A model generated the notes under the pieces. It searched no databases, had not been told where the DNA came from, and was given only the letters and a program-made list of their open reading frames with translations. The position numbers and the translations under genes are program-made. Shown piece after piece: positions 1 to 7,703 of a stretch of 26,605 nucleotides of DNA. Each line of letters starts with the position of its first letter. Positions within the stretch are counted from its first letter, which is position 1. The stretch is from NCBI GenBank assembly GCA_016290335.1, contig JAEETM010000046.1, positions 1 through 26,605 of the forward strand, written 5' to 3'. This DNA is from Treponema sp. GTDB taxonomy: Bacteria; Spirochaetota; Spirochaetia; Treponematales; Treponemataceae.

Positions 1-75
1 AAGATTACGCTTGAAGTAAAATTAAAAATGCAATCTATAGCAATTACACAAAGGCAATCGCTTGAAGCTGCTTAG
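1..75 (+). CDS. Possible 3' end of an upstream gene (partial)
   Basis: Frame 1 is open from the window edge to a TAG at 73-75, reading 24 codons (KITLEVKLKMQ...SLEAA). It is too short to recognise. It could equally be chance reading in AT-rich DNA, because no other evidence (codon bias, domain) supports it. The next 50 bases up to the repeat array hold nothing that I can name. Confidence 0.2.
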   Translation, partial: KITLEVKLKMQSIAITQRQSLEAA

Positions 76-127
76 TTACATATCATTATATTAGGATTGG
101 AATTTACACCGAAATTTGGACTTGACC

Positions 128-440
128 AAAAAGATAAAGGTTTGCACTGGAAATAATGGGATTAAAAAAGAGGACTACGGATTAAATGTTGTGAACTGGG
201 CATTTTATCCGTAGTTGAATGAAAAGGACAAGGTTTTGCTATGGAAATAATGGGATTAAAAACGAGTACTACGGATTAATTGTAGTGAACTGAGTATTTT
301 ATCCGTAGAAAAGGTAAAAAGGATAAAGATTTGCTCTGTAAATAATAGAATTATAAACTAAGATTACGGATTTATTGCTATGATACAGCCATTTTATCCG
401 TAATACAGAAAAAATGACAAAGTCTTACGCTGCAAATAAT
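128..440. repeat. Tandem array of about 94-bp units, each with a hairpin
   Basis: Three full units and a fourth partial one start near 131, 224, 319 and 412. Each begins with an A-rich stretch leading to a TTTGC...AAATAATG core, then carries an inverted repeat. The arms are ACTACGGAT 174-182 with ATCCGTAGT 207-215; CTACGGAT 269-276 with ATCCGTAG 301-308; and ATTACGGAT 363-371 with ATCCGTAAT 396-404. Arm starts are 94-95 bp apart. The third unit changes both sides of the stem (C to T on the left, G to A on the right), which keeps the pairing. A three-base second helix (AAA with TTT, after one mismatch) extends units 1 and 2. The fourth unit stops before the stem. The array has no open reading frame of note and lacks the core sites expected of integron attC repeats. 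Its function is unknown. Confidence 0.85.
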
Positions 441-480
441 GAAAAAATCTGAATTGCACACCATACTTTTTCGCTTTTTG

Positions 481-486
481 TATAAT
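481..486 (+). promoter_or_regulatory. -10 box for the SEC-C/rlmB run
   Basis: A consensus TATAAT lies 38 bases before the ATG of the SEC-C gene. The only TTG-type -35 candidate, TTGCAC at 454-459, sits 21 bases away, which is too far for a standard sigma-70 spacing. The call therefore rests on the -10 box and its place between the repeat array and the first gene. Confidence 0.45.
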
Positions 487-524
487 AGTTGTAGTAAGAT
501 AATAAATTCATTAAAATAACCCTT

Positions 525-1022
525 ATGAGTGAAAATAAAGATTTATGTCCTTGTGGTTCAGGAAAAGCTTACGGCGAATGTTGCGAACCAATTATTAAAG
601 GTAAAATTAAGGCTCCATCAGCAGAAGCTTGTATGAGAGCGCGTTATTCATCTTATGTAAAACACGAAATTGATTACATCATCAATTCTTGTGCAGAAGA
701 TGAAGAAGTTGCAGAAATTGACCGAAAGGCAACAGAAGATTGGAGCCGACAGTCTCAGTGGAATGGCTTACAGATTTTGCGCACAGAAAAGGGCGAAAAA
801 GAAAACGAAGCTATTGTTGAGTTCACAGCAGACTACACACTTCATCAGATGCACGACCTTCATCACGAGATTTCCCTTTTCCGCGAAATTGATGGCGACT
901 GGAAATATGTTGCAGGAAATGTAATTCCAACTACAATCAAACGTGTTGGTGCAAAGGTTGGTCGTAACGATCCTTGCCCATGTGGTTCAGGAAAAAAATA
1001 CAAGCAGTGCTGCGGTAGATAA
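525..1022 (+). CDS. YchJ-like protein with N- and C-terminal SEC-C motifs
   Basis: The 165-residue protein has a SEC-C zinc motif at each end: [13 protein letters not shown] (Cys8, 10, 19, 20) and [13 protein letters not shown] (Cys151, 153, 162, 163). The middle (about 35-140) resembles the NTF2-like fold of the YchJ/UPF0225 family, including the family-typical stretch ARYSSYV and the region around [16 protein letters not shown] motifs bind one zinc and, in SecA, mediate contact with SecB and ribosomes; the role of YchJ proteins is unknown. The length matches the family (about 150-165). The start is the first ATG after the -10 box, and no SD sequence precedes it. The gene ends 6 bases before rlmB, so the two are probably co-transcribed. 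The family assignment is strong, the function open. Confidence 0.85.
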   Translation: MSENKDLCPCGSGKAYGECCEPIIKGKIKAPSAEACMRARYSSYVKHEIDYIINSCAEDEEVAEIDRKATEDWSRQSQWNGLQILRTEKGEKENEAIVEFTADYTLHQMHDLHHEISLFREIDGDWKYVAGNVIPTTIKRVGAKVGRNDPCPCGSGKKYKQCCGR

Positions 1023-1028
1023 CGTCTG

Positions 1029-1778
1029 ATGATTATCACAGGATTTCATTCAATTGAAGAAAAAGTTCTTGCATCTCAGGAGCCAAAACATTCGAAGTTG
1101 TTTTACTCAAAGCCAGGTCCGCGTGTAAAAAAGATTTTGGAAAAAGCCAAGCAGTCTGGAATTGCGAGCGAACAGGTTGATGATAAAAAATTGAATGAAC
1201 TTGTAGAAGCTTTACCGGAAGCTTTGCGAGATCATCGTGGTCTTGTAATGATTATTGATGATGAAAAGCAGGCCGCTAATCTTGTAAATCTGGATGACTG
1301 GATTAAGCTTCATTCCGAAGAAGCAGCAACCGTTGTTGTTTTAGACAAGGTTACCGACCCGCATAACGTAGGTGCAATTATCCGAAGCTGTGACCAGTTT
1401 GGTGCGGCTCTTGTTATTCTGCCGGAACATAATTCTGCCAGCGATATTTCAGGTAACGAAGTGATTGGCAGAACTAGTGCGGGTGCCAGTGCGTGGGTAC
1501 CGGTTGCAGTTGTAAATAATTTGGTGCGCGCGGTGGAGAAGTTGAAGGCAGCAGGCTTTTGGATTTACGGTGCAGATGCTGGTGGCGAAACTTGCGGTAA
1601 AATTGATTTTGCCGAAAAGACAGCCATCATCATGGGAAGCGAAGGAACAGGCATTTCGCAGCTGCTTAAAAAACAGTGCGATAAAATTGTTTCCATCCCA
1701 ACCTGCGGAAAAATTGACAGTTTGAATGTTTCGGTAGCAGCCGGCGTTCTTTTGTACGAGATATATCGAAGGAGATAA
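1029..1778 (+). CDS. rlmB: 23S rRNA (guanosine-2'-O)-methyltransferase RlmB-like (SpoU/TrmH family)
   Basis: This is a SpoU-family SAM-dependent RNA 2'-O-ribose methyltransferase with the usual RlmB layout: an N-terminal RNA-binding domain (about 1-85, beginning IITGFHSIEEKV) and a trefoil-knot catalytic domain (about 95-249). The three family motifs are present: motif 1 DPHNVGAIIRS (110-120, Asn113), motif 2 IMGSEGTGI (201-209, Glu205), and motif 3 SIPTCGKIDSLNVSVAAGV with Asn233. RlmB methylates G2251 in the P-loop of 23S rRNA. Paralogues such as TrmH or TsnR have similar cores, but the N-terminal domain favours RlmB. The 249-residue length is typical. No clear SD lies before the ATG. The gene sits between the SEC-C gene (6 bases) and the PAQR-like gene (3 bases), apparently one transcript. 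Confidence 0.85.
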   Translation: MIITGFHSIEEKVLASQEPKHSKLFYSKPGPRVKKILEKAKQSGIASEQVDDKKLNELVEALPEALRDHRGLVMIIDDEKQAANLVNLDDWIKLHSEEAATVVVLDKVTDPHNVGAIIRSCDQFGAALVILPEHNSASDISGNEVIGRTSAGASAWVPVAVVNNLVRAVEKLKAAGFWIYGADAGGETCGKIDFAEKTAIIMGSEGTGISQLLKKQCDKIVSIPTCGKIDSLNVSVAAGVLLYEIYRRR

Positions 1779-1781
1779 AAA

Positions 1782-2732
1782 ATGTCAAAGAAAAATATTA
1801 TCCAGGAATCAATACAGGATGTTACGGTTTCAATCCAGGATGAAATAGCTTCAAAGGCCGTAAGAAAATCCACCTTAAAATCAATCAAAGAAAAAAAGAA
1901 GTCCCGACTCAAGCAGCTTAAAATCGATTACGAAAAAGCTGTTCAGGATGTTCATCTTCAGTATGCAGAAAATCCGGAGCGACTCAAAGCAAAGTATGCC
2001 GCTGCCGAATATGCCCGCAATGAAAAAGCCCGCAATCGAGCAGAAAGAAGAATCAATAGCGAAAACAAGGCTTTGGAATTAGCTCAGCTTCAGCGCCGTC
2101 TTACCATTGGAGAAGAAATTGCTTCTGCCATAATCCAGGGTATTGGCGTAATGCTCTTTATTGCGGTAACAGCTGTTCTTGATACACTCGGTTTAAGAAA
2201 CATTGCAGAATCAGATTTTAAAGTACTCACAATCACCTGTTATTCGCTTTTTGGTGCCTTTATGATTTTGATGTATCTGTTCAATTGTCTGGAGCACGCA
2301 ATCACAGCCTTTACCGCAAAACAGGTCTTTCACAGACTTACCCACATCACGGTTTTTTTGAGCATTGGTTTTGCCTATACCGTTTACACAATCACAAAGA
2401 TTCAGGGTGTAGAAGGCTGGGTTTTGTTCGGAATTGTTTGGGCCCTTGTTTTAGTAGGAATCATCTTTTATGCAATTGCAGGTCAGAAGCACAGAAAACT
2501 GAATACCGCACTTTACATTATTGCAGGCTTTTCTGGACTTGCCCTGATTCCAAGATTGTATAGCAACCTTCCTCATACCTGCTTTATGATGCTTATGTTT
2601 GCCGCTGGCTTCTACCTTGCAGGCGTTGTTTTCTACAACCTTCGCAAAATTAAGTTCATGCATTTTGTAAGCAACTGCCTCATGCTCGCCGGCAGCATCT
2701 ATTTGTTCTTCTCGTTGTTCTTCATAAATTAA
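1782..2732 (+). CDS. Divergent hemolysin-III/PAQR-like membrane protein with coiled-coil N-terminus
   Basis: The 316-residue protein starts with about 105 charged, Lys/Glu/Arg-rich residues predicted to be helical or coiled coil, then about seven hydrophobic helices (112-315). The membrane part follows the HlyIII/PAQR pattern: GEEIASAIIQGIG (110-122) in place of the usual GEE-N--TH-G; an EH pair in helix 2 (His172) in place of S--YH; RLTHITVFLSIGFAYT (185-200) where DH is usual; and a final helix with His294 and Asn298 where HxxxH is usual. Several zinc ligands of the family (the Asp and one His) are therefore replaced, so metal-dependent hydrolase activity may be lost. A good SD (AAGGAG) overlaps the end of rlmB. 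The soluble head is not a normal part of HlyIII. Family placement comes from motif order only. Confidence 0.6.
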   Translation: MSKKNIIQESIQDVTVSIQDEIASKAVRKSTLKSIKEKKKSRLKQLKIDYEKAVQDVHLQYAENPERLKAKYAAAEYARNEKARNRAERRINSENKALELAQLQRRLTIGEEIASAIIQGIGVMLFIAVTAVLDTLGLRNIAESDFKVLTITCYSLFGAFMILMYLFNCLEHAITAFTAKQVFHRLTHITVFLSIGFAYTVYTITKIQGVEGWVLFGIVWALVLVGIIFYAIAGQKHRKLNTALYIIAGFSGLALIPRLYSNLPHTCFMMLMFAAGFYLAGVVFYNLRKIKFMHFVSNCLMLAGSIYLFFSLFFIN

Positions 2733-2738
2733 ATGATA

Positions 2739-2973
2739 GGAGGGGGAAGTCTCCCCTGCCCATATCGAAGAGCCGTTAAAAAAATTGCACTGCAATTTTT
2801 AGGCTCATCCAAAAAACGGCTCGGAACAACTGGTTGTTCCGTCGCTCCAGCCGTAAAAGTTGCTCTGAGTTTTTCGGAGAAAAACTCATGGAAGCCGTTG
2901 TAAAAACTGCCAGCTAAGCTTAAGTGTTTACGGCTTCCACCACCCCCTCTGCGGGCTTCAAACGCCAGCCCGC
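2739..2973. repeat. Dense block of nested inverted repeats (MITE-like or structured RNA)
   Basis: The 300 bases between the two genes hold no plausible ORF but at least seven stems: GGGGG 2742-2746 with CCCC 2753-2756; GAGCCGTT 2770-2777 with AACGGCTC 2815-2822; AAAATTGCA 2781-2789 with TGCAATTTT 2791-2799; GGAACAAC 2823-2830 with GTTGTTCC 2833-2840; TGAGTTTTTC 2866-2875 with GAAAAACTCA 2879-2888; TGGAAGCCGT 2889-2898 with ACGGCTTCCA 2930-2939; and GCGGGCT 2951-2957 with AGCCCGC 2967-2973. GAGCC 2770-2774 can also pair with GGCTC 2802-2806, an exclusive alternative. GAGGGGG near the left edge (2740-2746) mirrors CCCCCTC near the right (about 2943-2949). A short phrase, AGCCGT followed by A-rich DNA and TTGC or CTGC, occurs three times (2771, 2849, 2893). 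Confidence 0.8.
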
Positions 2974-3032
2974 AACGCCTGGCTTCATCTCATCTTCTAG
3001 AAAAAATCCTTTCTACATGCTACAAATAAAGT

Positions 3033-5774
3033 ATGAATAAGAAAACATCATTACTTTTATTTTTCTTTGCATGTGTTATGCATTTTGTTTCATTGCCAAC
3101 GAGTTCAGGCCTTTCGTTTGGCTCTTCAATTTTTGCAGTGGATTTCAAAACTGATATTAAACCGTTTCCATTTGCGGCCAGACCGGCGGAAGGGACAATT
3201 GCGGACTGCTCTTATATGAATCAACCTATTACCGAGCAGCAGCGCATTTCTGTTGGTGATGATGGTCACCTTTATGCCGGCGGAAAACGCATCCGCATTT
3301 TTGGTACAAACCTTTCAAGCTTTCCACCGGTAGAGGAGGCTGAATACTGGGCAAAGACAATTGCTGCTCAGGGGTACAACTGTGTTCGTTTTCATCACAC
3401 CGATTCGGATTGGGCTGAATGTTTTTTTATGCACGACAAAGCCTGGAAAACAGCCACCTTTGATGAAAGCTCTTTTGAACGGTTCGATAAGTTTTTTTAT
3501 GAGCTCAAAAAGGCAGGAGTTTATAGTAACATAAATCTTCTTACCGGGCGAACAATAAGGCCGGATGAACACAACAGGCTGCCACAGGAACTAAATAAAG
3601 TTGCCGATTGGAAAGACCAGCATTGTTACGGTTTCTGGAATGAGGTTGCCCGCGATGACCAGCGTGATTACGCAGATAAAATCCTTAATCATAAAAACAG
3701 TTATACAGGACTAACATATGCAGAAGATCCTGCAGTTGCGTTTGTTGAAATTAACAACGAAAACTCCATGACAAAATGTTACCTCGATGGTGCGGTATCA
3801 CGTTTCCCTTCTTCGCTTACTGCGGAGCTTGATGTTAAGTGGACAAACTTTCTAACACAAAAAGGCTGGGACTTCGATAAGCTCGATAAGACATTTAATC
3901 AGAGGGAACAGATTGGAAAAAATCTTATTACCGGAAAACCAACACTGGAGCAGCACAGCGGAGCAAAGGCAACACTAACAGAAAACAATGGAGTCCATAC
4001 AATTAAAGTGACATCAAATGGCACCGAGAACTGGCACATTCAGTATGACTTCTACGGATTCACAACCGAAGCCGAACAGCTGTACACAATTTCATTTAAA
4101 GCAAAAGCCTCGAAGGAAAGTAATGTAAATGTTGCAGTAATGATGAATCATGATCCGTGGGCAAACCTTGGACTTTCAAAAGATGTAAAGCTTAATAAAA
4201 TCTGGCAAGAGTTTTCATTCAGTGTTTCATCTTTACAGGCAGATAATAAACCGCGCCTTACTTTTGGAAATATGGGAATTAGTGCGGGAACCACATTTGA
4301 GTTTTCCGATATAAAAGTGTGCAAAGGCGGAAGTGCAATTGCAGTTGAAAAAGCTGAAACAAAGTTAGCAAGCACTAACAAGTCAAAAGAAAATGATTCT
4401 ACCGGCACGTTAATAAAGTTCCCATCATACGATGCTTACCGTGCACTTCCTCTGGAGTTTCGCCTTTTAGTTACAGAGTTTCTTGTTGCTCTTGATGACG
4501 ATTACTGGGGTAGCATGAATGATTACCTTAAAAAAGATTTACACATAAAAGCTCTTACTTTTGGAACGGCTCTTCCTTGTGCGCCGGTTTCAGTTATGAG
4601 CAAGTTTGACGTTGTAGATTCTCATGCGTACTGGCATCATCCAAGCTTCCCGGGAAGCAGCTGGAACACAAAAGATTATTATGTAAAAAATCAAAGCCTT
4701 GTTAGTGATGACAAAGGCGGTACGCTCACAGATCTTGCAAAACTCCGTATTTATGGAAAACCGTTTTCGGTAACCGAATACGACCATCCTTATCCAAGTC
4801 AGTTCTCTGCCGAGATGATGCCGATGTTTGCAGTTATGGCAAGTTTACAGGATTGGGATTGTGTTTATTCATTCTGTTATGATCTTTCGCAGAAAAGGCC
4901 GGAGACTGTAAAGATTACCGGTTACTTTGATCAGGCTAACAATCCTGCTAAGATTGCAGGAGTTCCTGTTGCAGCCCGAATCTTCCGCGAGTTCAGAATT
5001 AAACCATTTGAAAAAGCTGCAGCTTATACAATCACGCCGCAGACAGAGCTTAAGGCAATTGCCCAAAAGGGAGGAGCATGGAATAATGTTCCGCCGGAGT
5101 TTTTCACTATTTCTGAAGATGGCGGTGTTCCCGGTGTTAGTTTAGGCAAACAAGTTTCTTCAAAGGATGCACTTGTGGCAAGATTGGGCGGTATAGTTTT
5201 AGGCGATGAAGACGACGGTTCAAGCCTGAAAAGTTTTATGTCAAAAGATTTTGCTTCAGGTCAACTTGGTAATACAGGCCTTTCATCAGCTGATGAAAAA
5301 TCATCTAACTTCTTTAGCTGGAATAGCAGCAAAGGTTATTTTGTTTACAGCGATGATGATGTTTTTGTTAGTGTTACCTTACCAGGTGCAGCTAAAAATG
5401 TTCCGTCACAGACAGCTTTTATTTCTGCCGATGATTTTGCTTCTGTTGCGGGAGTAAAGATAGATGATTCACGCTGGTTTATTTTTTCATGCAGCTGGAG
5501 TGGCAACCAGAACGAAAAGCTTTACGAGTACGGAAAAAAGCCAGCTGTAATTCCTGCAAACTCAATCACACGTTCTACAGTTAATCTTACAACAGAATAT
5601 TCCGGCAGCGGTTCTTTAGCTGTGGCTCTTGGTTCAAACGGTAAACTCGCTATTCAGGATAAAAAAGGCTGGAAACTATATTCCCTCAACCCAGACGGTA
5701 CATCACGTAAAAAGGAAAAATCCCTTGAGCTCCACAGCGATGATGGAACTCTCTGGTATGAGTTGAAAAAATAA
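3033..5774 (+). CDS. Exported GH-A-clan glycoside hydrolase (GH5-like) with inserted CBM
   Basis: The protein is 913 residues. An N-terminal hydrophobic segment (about 5-35) acts as a signal peptide or anchor. A cellulase-like TIM barrel begins with RIRIFGTNLSSFPP and NCVRFHH. The clan GH-A acid/base is probably Glu243 in EINNEN (239-244), and the nucleophile is probably Glu582 in FSVTEYDHP. These two lie 339 residues apart, far more than in a plain GH5 barrel. The gap is filled by a beta-rich segment at about 305-435 that resembles CBM4/9-type modules (NGTENWHIQYDF, YTISFKAKA, FEFSDIKV). The last about 270 residues look like beta-sandwich accessory domains. It probably cleaves a plant or microbial beta-glycan outside the cytoplasm; the substrate is not readable. 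There is no SD before the ATG, and the inverted-repeat block lies directly upstream. It is apparently monocistronic. Confidence 0.7.
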   Translation: MNKKTSLLLFFFACVMHFVSLPTSSGLSFGSSIFAVDFKTDIKPFPFAARPAEGTIADCSYMNQPITEQQRISVGDDGHLYAGGKRIRIFGTNLSSFPPVEEAEYWAKTIAAQGYNCVRFHHTDSDWAECFFMHDKAWKTATFDESSFERFDKFFYELKKAGVYSNINLLTGRTIRPDEHNRLPQELNKVADWKDQHCYGFWNEVARDDQRDYADKILNHKNSYTGLTYAEDPAVAFVEINNENSMTKCYLDGAVSRFPSSLTAELDVKWTNFLTQKGWDFDKLDKTFNQREQIGKNLITGKPTLEQHSGAKATLTENNGVHTIKVTSNGTENWHIQYDFYGFTTEAEQLYTISFKAKASKESNVNVAVMMNHDPWANLGLSKDVKLNKIWQEFSFSVSSLQADNKPRLTFGNMGISAGTTFEFSDIKVCKGGSAIAVEKAETKLASTNKSKENDSTGTLIKFPSYDAYRALPLEFRLLVTEFLVALDDDYWGSMNDYLKKDLHIKALTFGTALPCAPVSVMSKFDVVDSHAYWHHPSFPGSSWNTKDYYVKNQSLVSDDKGGTLTDLAKLRIYGKPFSVTEYDHPYPSQFSAEMMPMFAVMASLQDWDCVYSFCYDLSQKRPETVKITGYFDQANNPAKIAGVPVAARIFREFRIKPFEKAAAYTITPQTELKAIAQKGGAWNNVPPEFFTISEDGGVPGVSLGKQVSSKDALVARLGGIVLGDEDDGSSLKSFMSKDFASGQLGNTGLSSADEKSSNFFSWNSSKGYFVYSDDDVFVSVTLPGAAKNVPSQTAFISADDFASVAGVKIDDSRWFIFSCSWSGNQNEKLYEYGKKPAVIPANSITRSTVNLTTEYSGSGSLAVALGSNGKLAIQDKKGWKLYSLNPDGTSRKKEKSLELHSDDGTLWYELKK

Positions 5775-5810
5775 AAAACATTATTCATATCTCGATTTAC
5801 TAAAAAATAC

Positions 5811-5850
5811 AGGGGTGACAAAAGTTACCCCTAAAGTAACAAAGGTCACC
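5811..5850 (+). promoter_or_regulatory. Two competing hairpins before the nfeD-like gene
   Basis: AGGGGTGAC 5811-5819 pairs with GTTACCCCT 5824-5832 (nine pairs, one G-U, AAAA loop). The same left arm (GGTGAC 5814-5819) can instead pair exactly with GTCACC 5845-5850. The two right-hand arms belong to a repeated phrase, GTnACAAA-GTnACC. No T-run follows either hairpin, so a simple intrinsic terminator is unlikely. It may be a leader switch, an operator pair or a weak transcript end for the hydrolase gene. Confidence 0.45.
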
Positions 5851-5899
5851 ATTGTTTTTGAGGGGATTTAATCTTATATTAAACACAGAGGTGTTTGAG

Positions 5900-6352
5900 A
5901 TGGAAAATATCATTTCTGTTTTGAGGGATAATCTGCCGTGGATTTGGGTAGCGGTGACTATTATTTGTGTGGTGATTGAATCGCTCACTCTTTCGCTAAC
6001 TACCATCTGGTTTGGAATCAGCGCGTTCTTTATGGTTTTCCTTGCCTTTTCACCAATACCGTTTGGATTCCAGCTTTTCATTTTTGTTGCGGTTGCTCTG
6101 GTTCTTCTGATTTTTACAAGACCAATTGTAAGGAAAAAATTGAACCAGAAAAAGATTGCTACAAACTATGAACGCATAATCGGACAGATTGCATTAGTGA
6201 CAAAAAAAATTACTCTGCTTGATAAGGGGTCCGTAAAAATCAATGGCATGGAATGGACAGCCGCTGTTAAAGAAGACATTGTTCTTGAAAAAGGCAGTAA
6301 GTGTATTGTAGAAGAAATTGCCGGAGTTACTGCATACGTTAAGGAGATTTAA
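5900..6352 (+). CDS. NfeD-like membrane protein (short form)
   Basis: The 150-residue protein has a short amphipathic N-terminus, then hydrophobic helices at about 13-35, 37-50 and 52-75 (WVAVTIICVVIESLTLSLTTIWFG is the typical NfeD opening), and a C-terminal OB-fold domain (about 90-150: IGQIALVTKKI...GSVKINGMEWTA...VEEIAGVTAYVKEI). NfeD proteins associate with SPFH/stomatin proteins and influence membrane quality control or microdomains; no SPFH gene lies in this window. I chose the ATG at 5900 because GAGG lies seven bases upstream. A TTG at 5852 would add an unlikely leader. The next gene starts two bases after the stop, so the two are translationally linked. Confidence 0.85.
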   Translation: MENIISVLRDNLPWIWVAVTIICVVIESLTLSLTTIWFGISAFFMVFLAFSPIPFGFQLFIFVAVALVLLIFTRPIVRKKLNQKKIATNYERIIGQIALVTKKITLLDKGSVKINGMEWTAAVKEDIVLEKGSKCIVEEIAGVTAYVKEI

Positions 6353-6354
6353 AA

Positions 6355-7644
6355 ATGAAAAGAAAGCAGTTAGCTTTATCTAACATCCTAATCATCCTGC
6401 TGATTTTTTGTACCGTTTCTTGTGCAACAACAAAGCAAACAGTCAGCACGGAAGATTTACTTCGCGATATTTACTGCATTCAGCTTGATATGGAATACTC
6501 GGCGTTAAAAGAGCTTTACGACCCTGAACCATTTGAGCAGATTAAGGCTGATTTAGCTGACGGAAAAATTGACCGCAAAGAATGTATTTACCGCCTGCAG
6601 GAAATAATTTGCGGTTACCATGTAGCACATTTACGGTTGACTACTACAAAGGATAATCAAGATTTTACAGCAAATATTTTACCTTTCATTTTTAAATGTT
6701 TTGGAGAAGATATTCACATTGTCATTGCTGCAAAGCAGTATGAAAAATATCTTGGCGCAAAAGTGCTGGAAGTTGGTGGGGTTCCAATTGAAGAAGTTTT
6801 AGAAAGACTATCTAAATATATTCCGTATGAAAATCCTTGCAGCGTAAAATATTATCTTGAAAGTACCATTTCTTATGATAATTTGAATCGTGTTGGATTG
6901 GTGGAAAAAAATAGAAAGATAAAAATCAAACTTCAGAAAGATGATGGCACAATTGAAAGCTTTAGTTGTAAGCCGGTCTATATTTCTGAAACAAAGTTTA
7001 GTTATCTTTTTCCACGAAAAGAAAATCCTGTGCTTACTGTACAGGACAGAAATGTTGATTATAGTGTAAAAGCTTCAAAGGAAAACGGCACGGTTTATGC
7101 TCATTTTAATCGGGTCTGGTGCAATACCGAATATCGTCCAATCAACTTTTTTGAAGATTTGATGGCAGAGCTTAATTCAGATTCATATAATACGATTGTT
7201 TTTGACTTGAGACTTAATGGCGGTGGAAGTCCAGAGATTGTAACGTTACTGAGTCATCTTTTATACGACAATAAAGAAACCTTTGAAAAATACAATCTTG
7301 CTATTATTACTACGGGCAGAACTTATTCTGCAGCCTGCTGGTTCCTGAATGAGTTTTTACGAATCTTTCCTGAGGCAGTTGTTTTTGGTGAAGAAACAGG
7401 ACAGGCAATTTTTAATTATACAGATGTTCCATATTCAAATGTTTTGAAATATCTTCAGTGTAATTTTGCATTCCCTAATCAGATTGATGACCATGTTGAA
7501 ACATTGTACAAACGAGCTGAAGAAGTTACCCATTCAGACATTCACCGCGGTACAATGCCGGATGTAGAAGCGTGTGAAGTATTTGAAGACTGGCTCAATG
7601 GAGAAGATACAATTTACAATACTATTTATAAATATTTTAATTAA
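6355..7644 (+). CDS. S41-family (tail-specific protease-like) lipoprotein
   Basis: The 429-residue protein begins with a lipoprotein signal ending TVSC (Cys23), so it should be anchored to a membrane outside the cytoplasm. The core has the S41 layout: an N-terminal helical part with LYDPEPFEQIKADLADG (about 50-70), a region near 130-150 where a PDZ-like fold could sit (GAKVLEVGGVPIEEVL), then FDLRLNGGGSPE (283-294), the nucleophile candidate Ser325 in TGRTYSAA, and GEETG (345-349). The residue 25 positions after Ser325, where CtpA/Prc-type enzymes carry the catalytic Lys, is Gln350. It may instead use the S41B (tricorn/IRBP) arrangement or be inactive. An SD (GGAG) lies within the end of the nfeD-like gene. 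Substrate unknown. Confidence 0.75.
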   Translation: MKRKQLALSNILIILLIFCTVSCATTKQTVSTEDLLRDIYCIQLDMEYSALKELYDPEPFEQIKADLADGKIDRKECIYRLQEIICGYHVAHLRLTTTKDNQDFTANILPFIFKCFGEDIHIVIAAKQYEKYLGAKVLEVGGVPIEEVLERLSKYIPYENPCSVKYYLESTISYDNLNRVGLVEKNRKIKIKLQKDDGTIESFSCKPVYISETKFSYLFPRKENPVLTVQDRNVDYSVKASKENGTVYAHFNRVWCNTEYRPINFFEDLMAELNSDSYNTIVFDLRLNGGGSPEIVTLLSHLLYDNKETFEKYNLAIITTGRTYSAACWFLNEFLRIFPEAVVFGEETGQAIFNYTDVPYSNVLKYLQCNFAFPNQIDDHVETLYKRAEEVTHSDIHRGTMPDVEACEVFEDWLNGEDTIYNTIYKYFN

Positions 7645-7671
7645 ATTGACACTAACTGTTTGCGAGAAATA

Positions 7672-7680
7672 TGTTATAAT
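7672..7680 (+). promoter_or_regulatory. Extended -10 promoter for the LuxR-type regulator
   Basis: TGTTATAAT at 7672-7680 is a perfect extended -10 (TGnTATAAT). A consensus TTGACA at 7646-7651 is also present, but 23 bases upstream, too far for normal use. The extended box probably carries the promoter alone. The predicted start of transcription near 7687 leaves a leader of about 15 bases that consists mostly of the SD. Confidence 0.6.
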
Positions 7681-7703
7681 ATTACGCAGGGAGATAAAAA
7701 GTG

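Noticed and set aside
128..440. Integron attC cassette array or CRISPR
   Set aside because: Some treponemes carry integrons, but the units hold no ORFs and lack the RYYYAAC/GTTRRRY core sites. The repeats are degenerate, with no unique spacers.
2739..2973. tRNA or rRNA fragment
   Set aside because: The stems do not form a cloverleaf, and there is no T-arm or anticodon-arm consensus.
7646..7680. Standard TTGACA/TATAAT promoter for the LuxR gene
   Set aside because: Spacing is 23 bases, outside the normal 15-19. The extended -10 explains the signal better.
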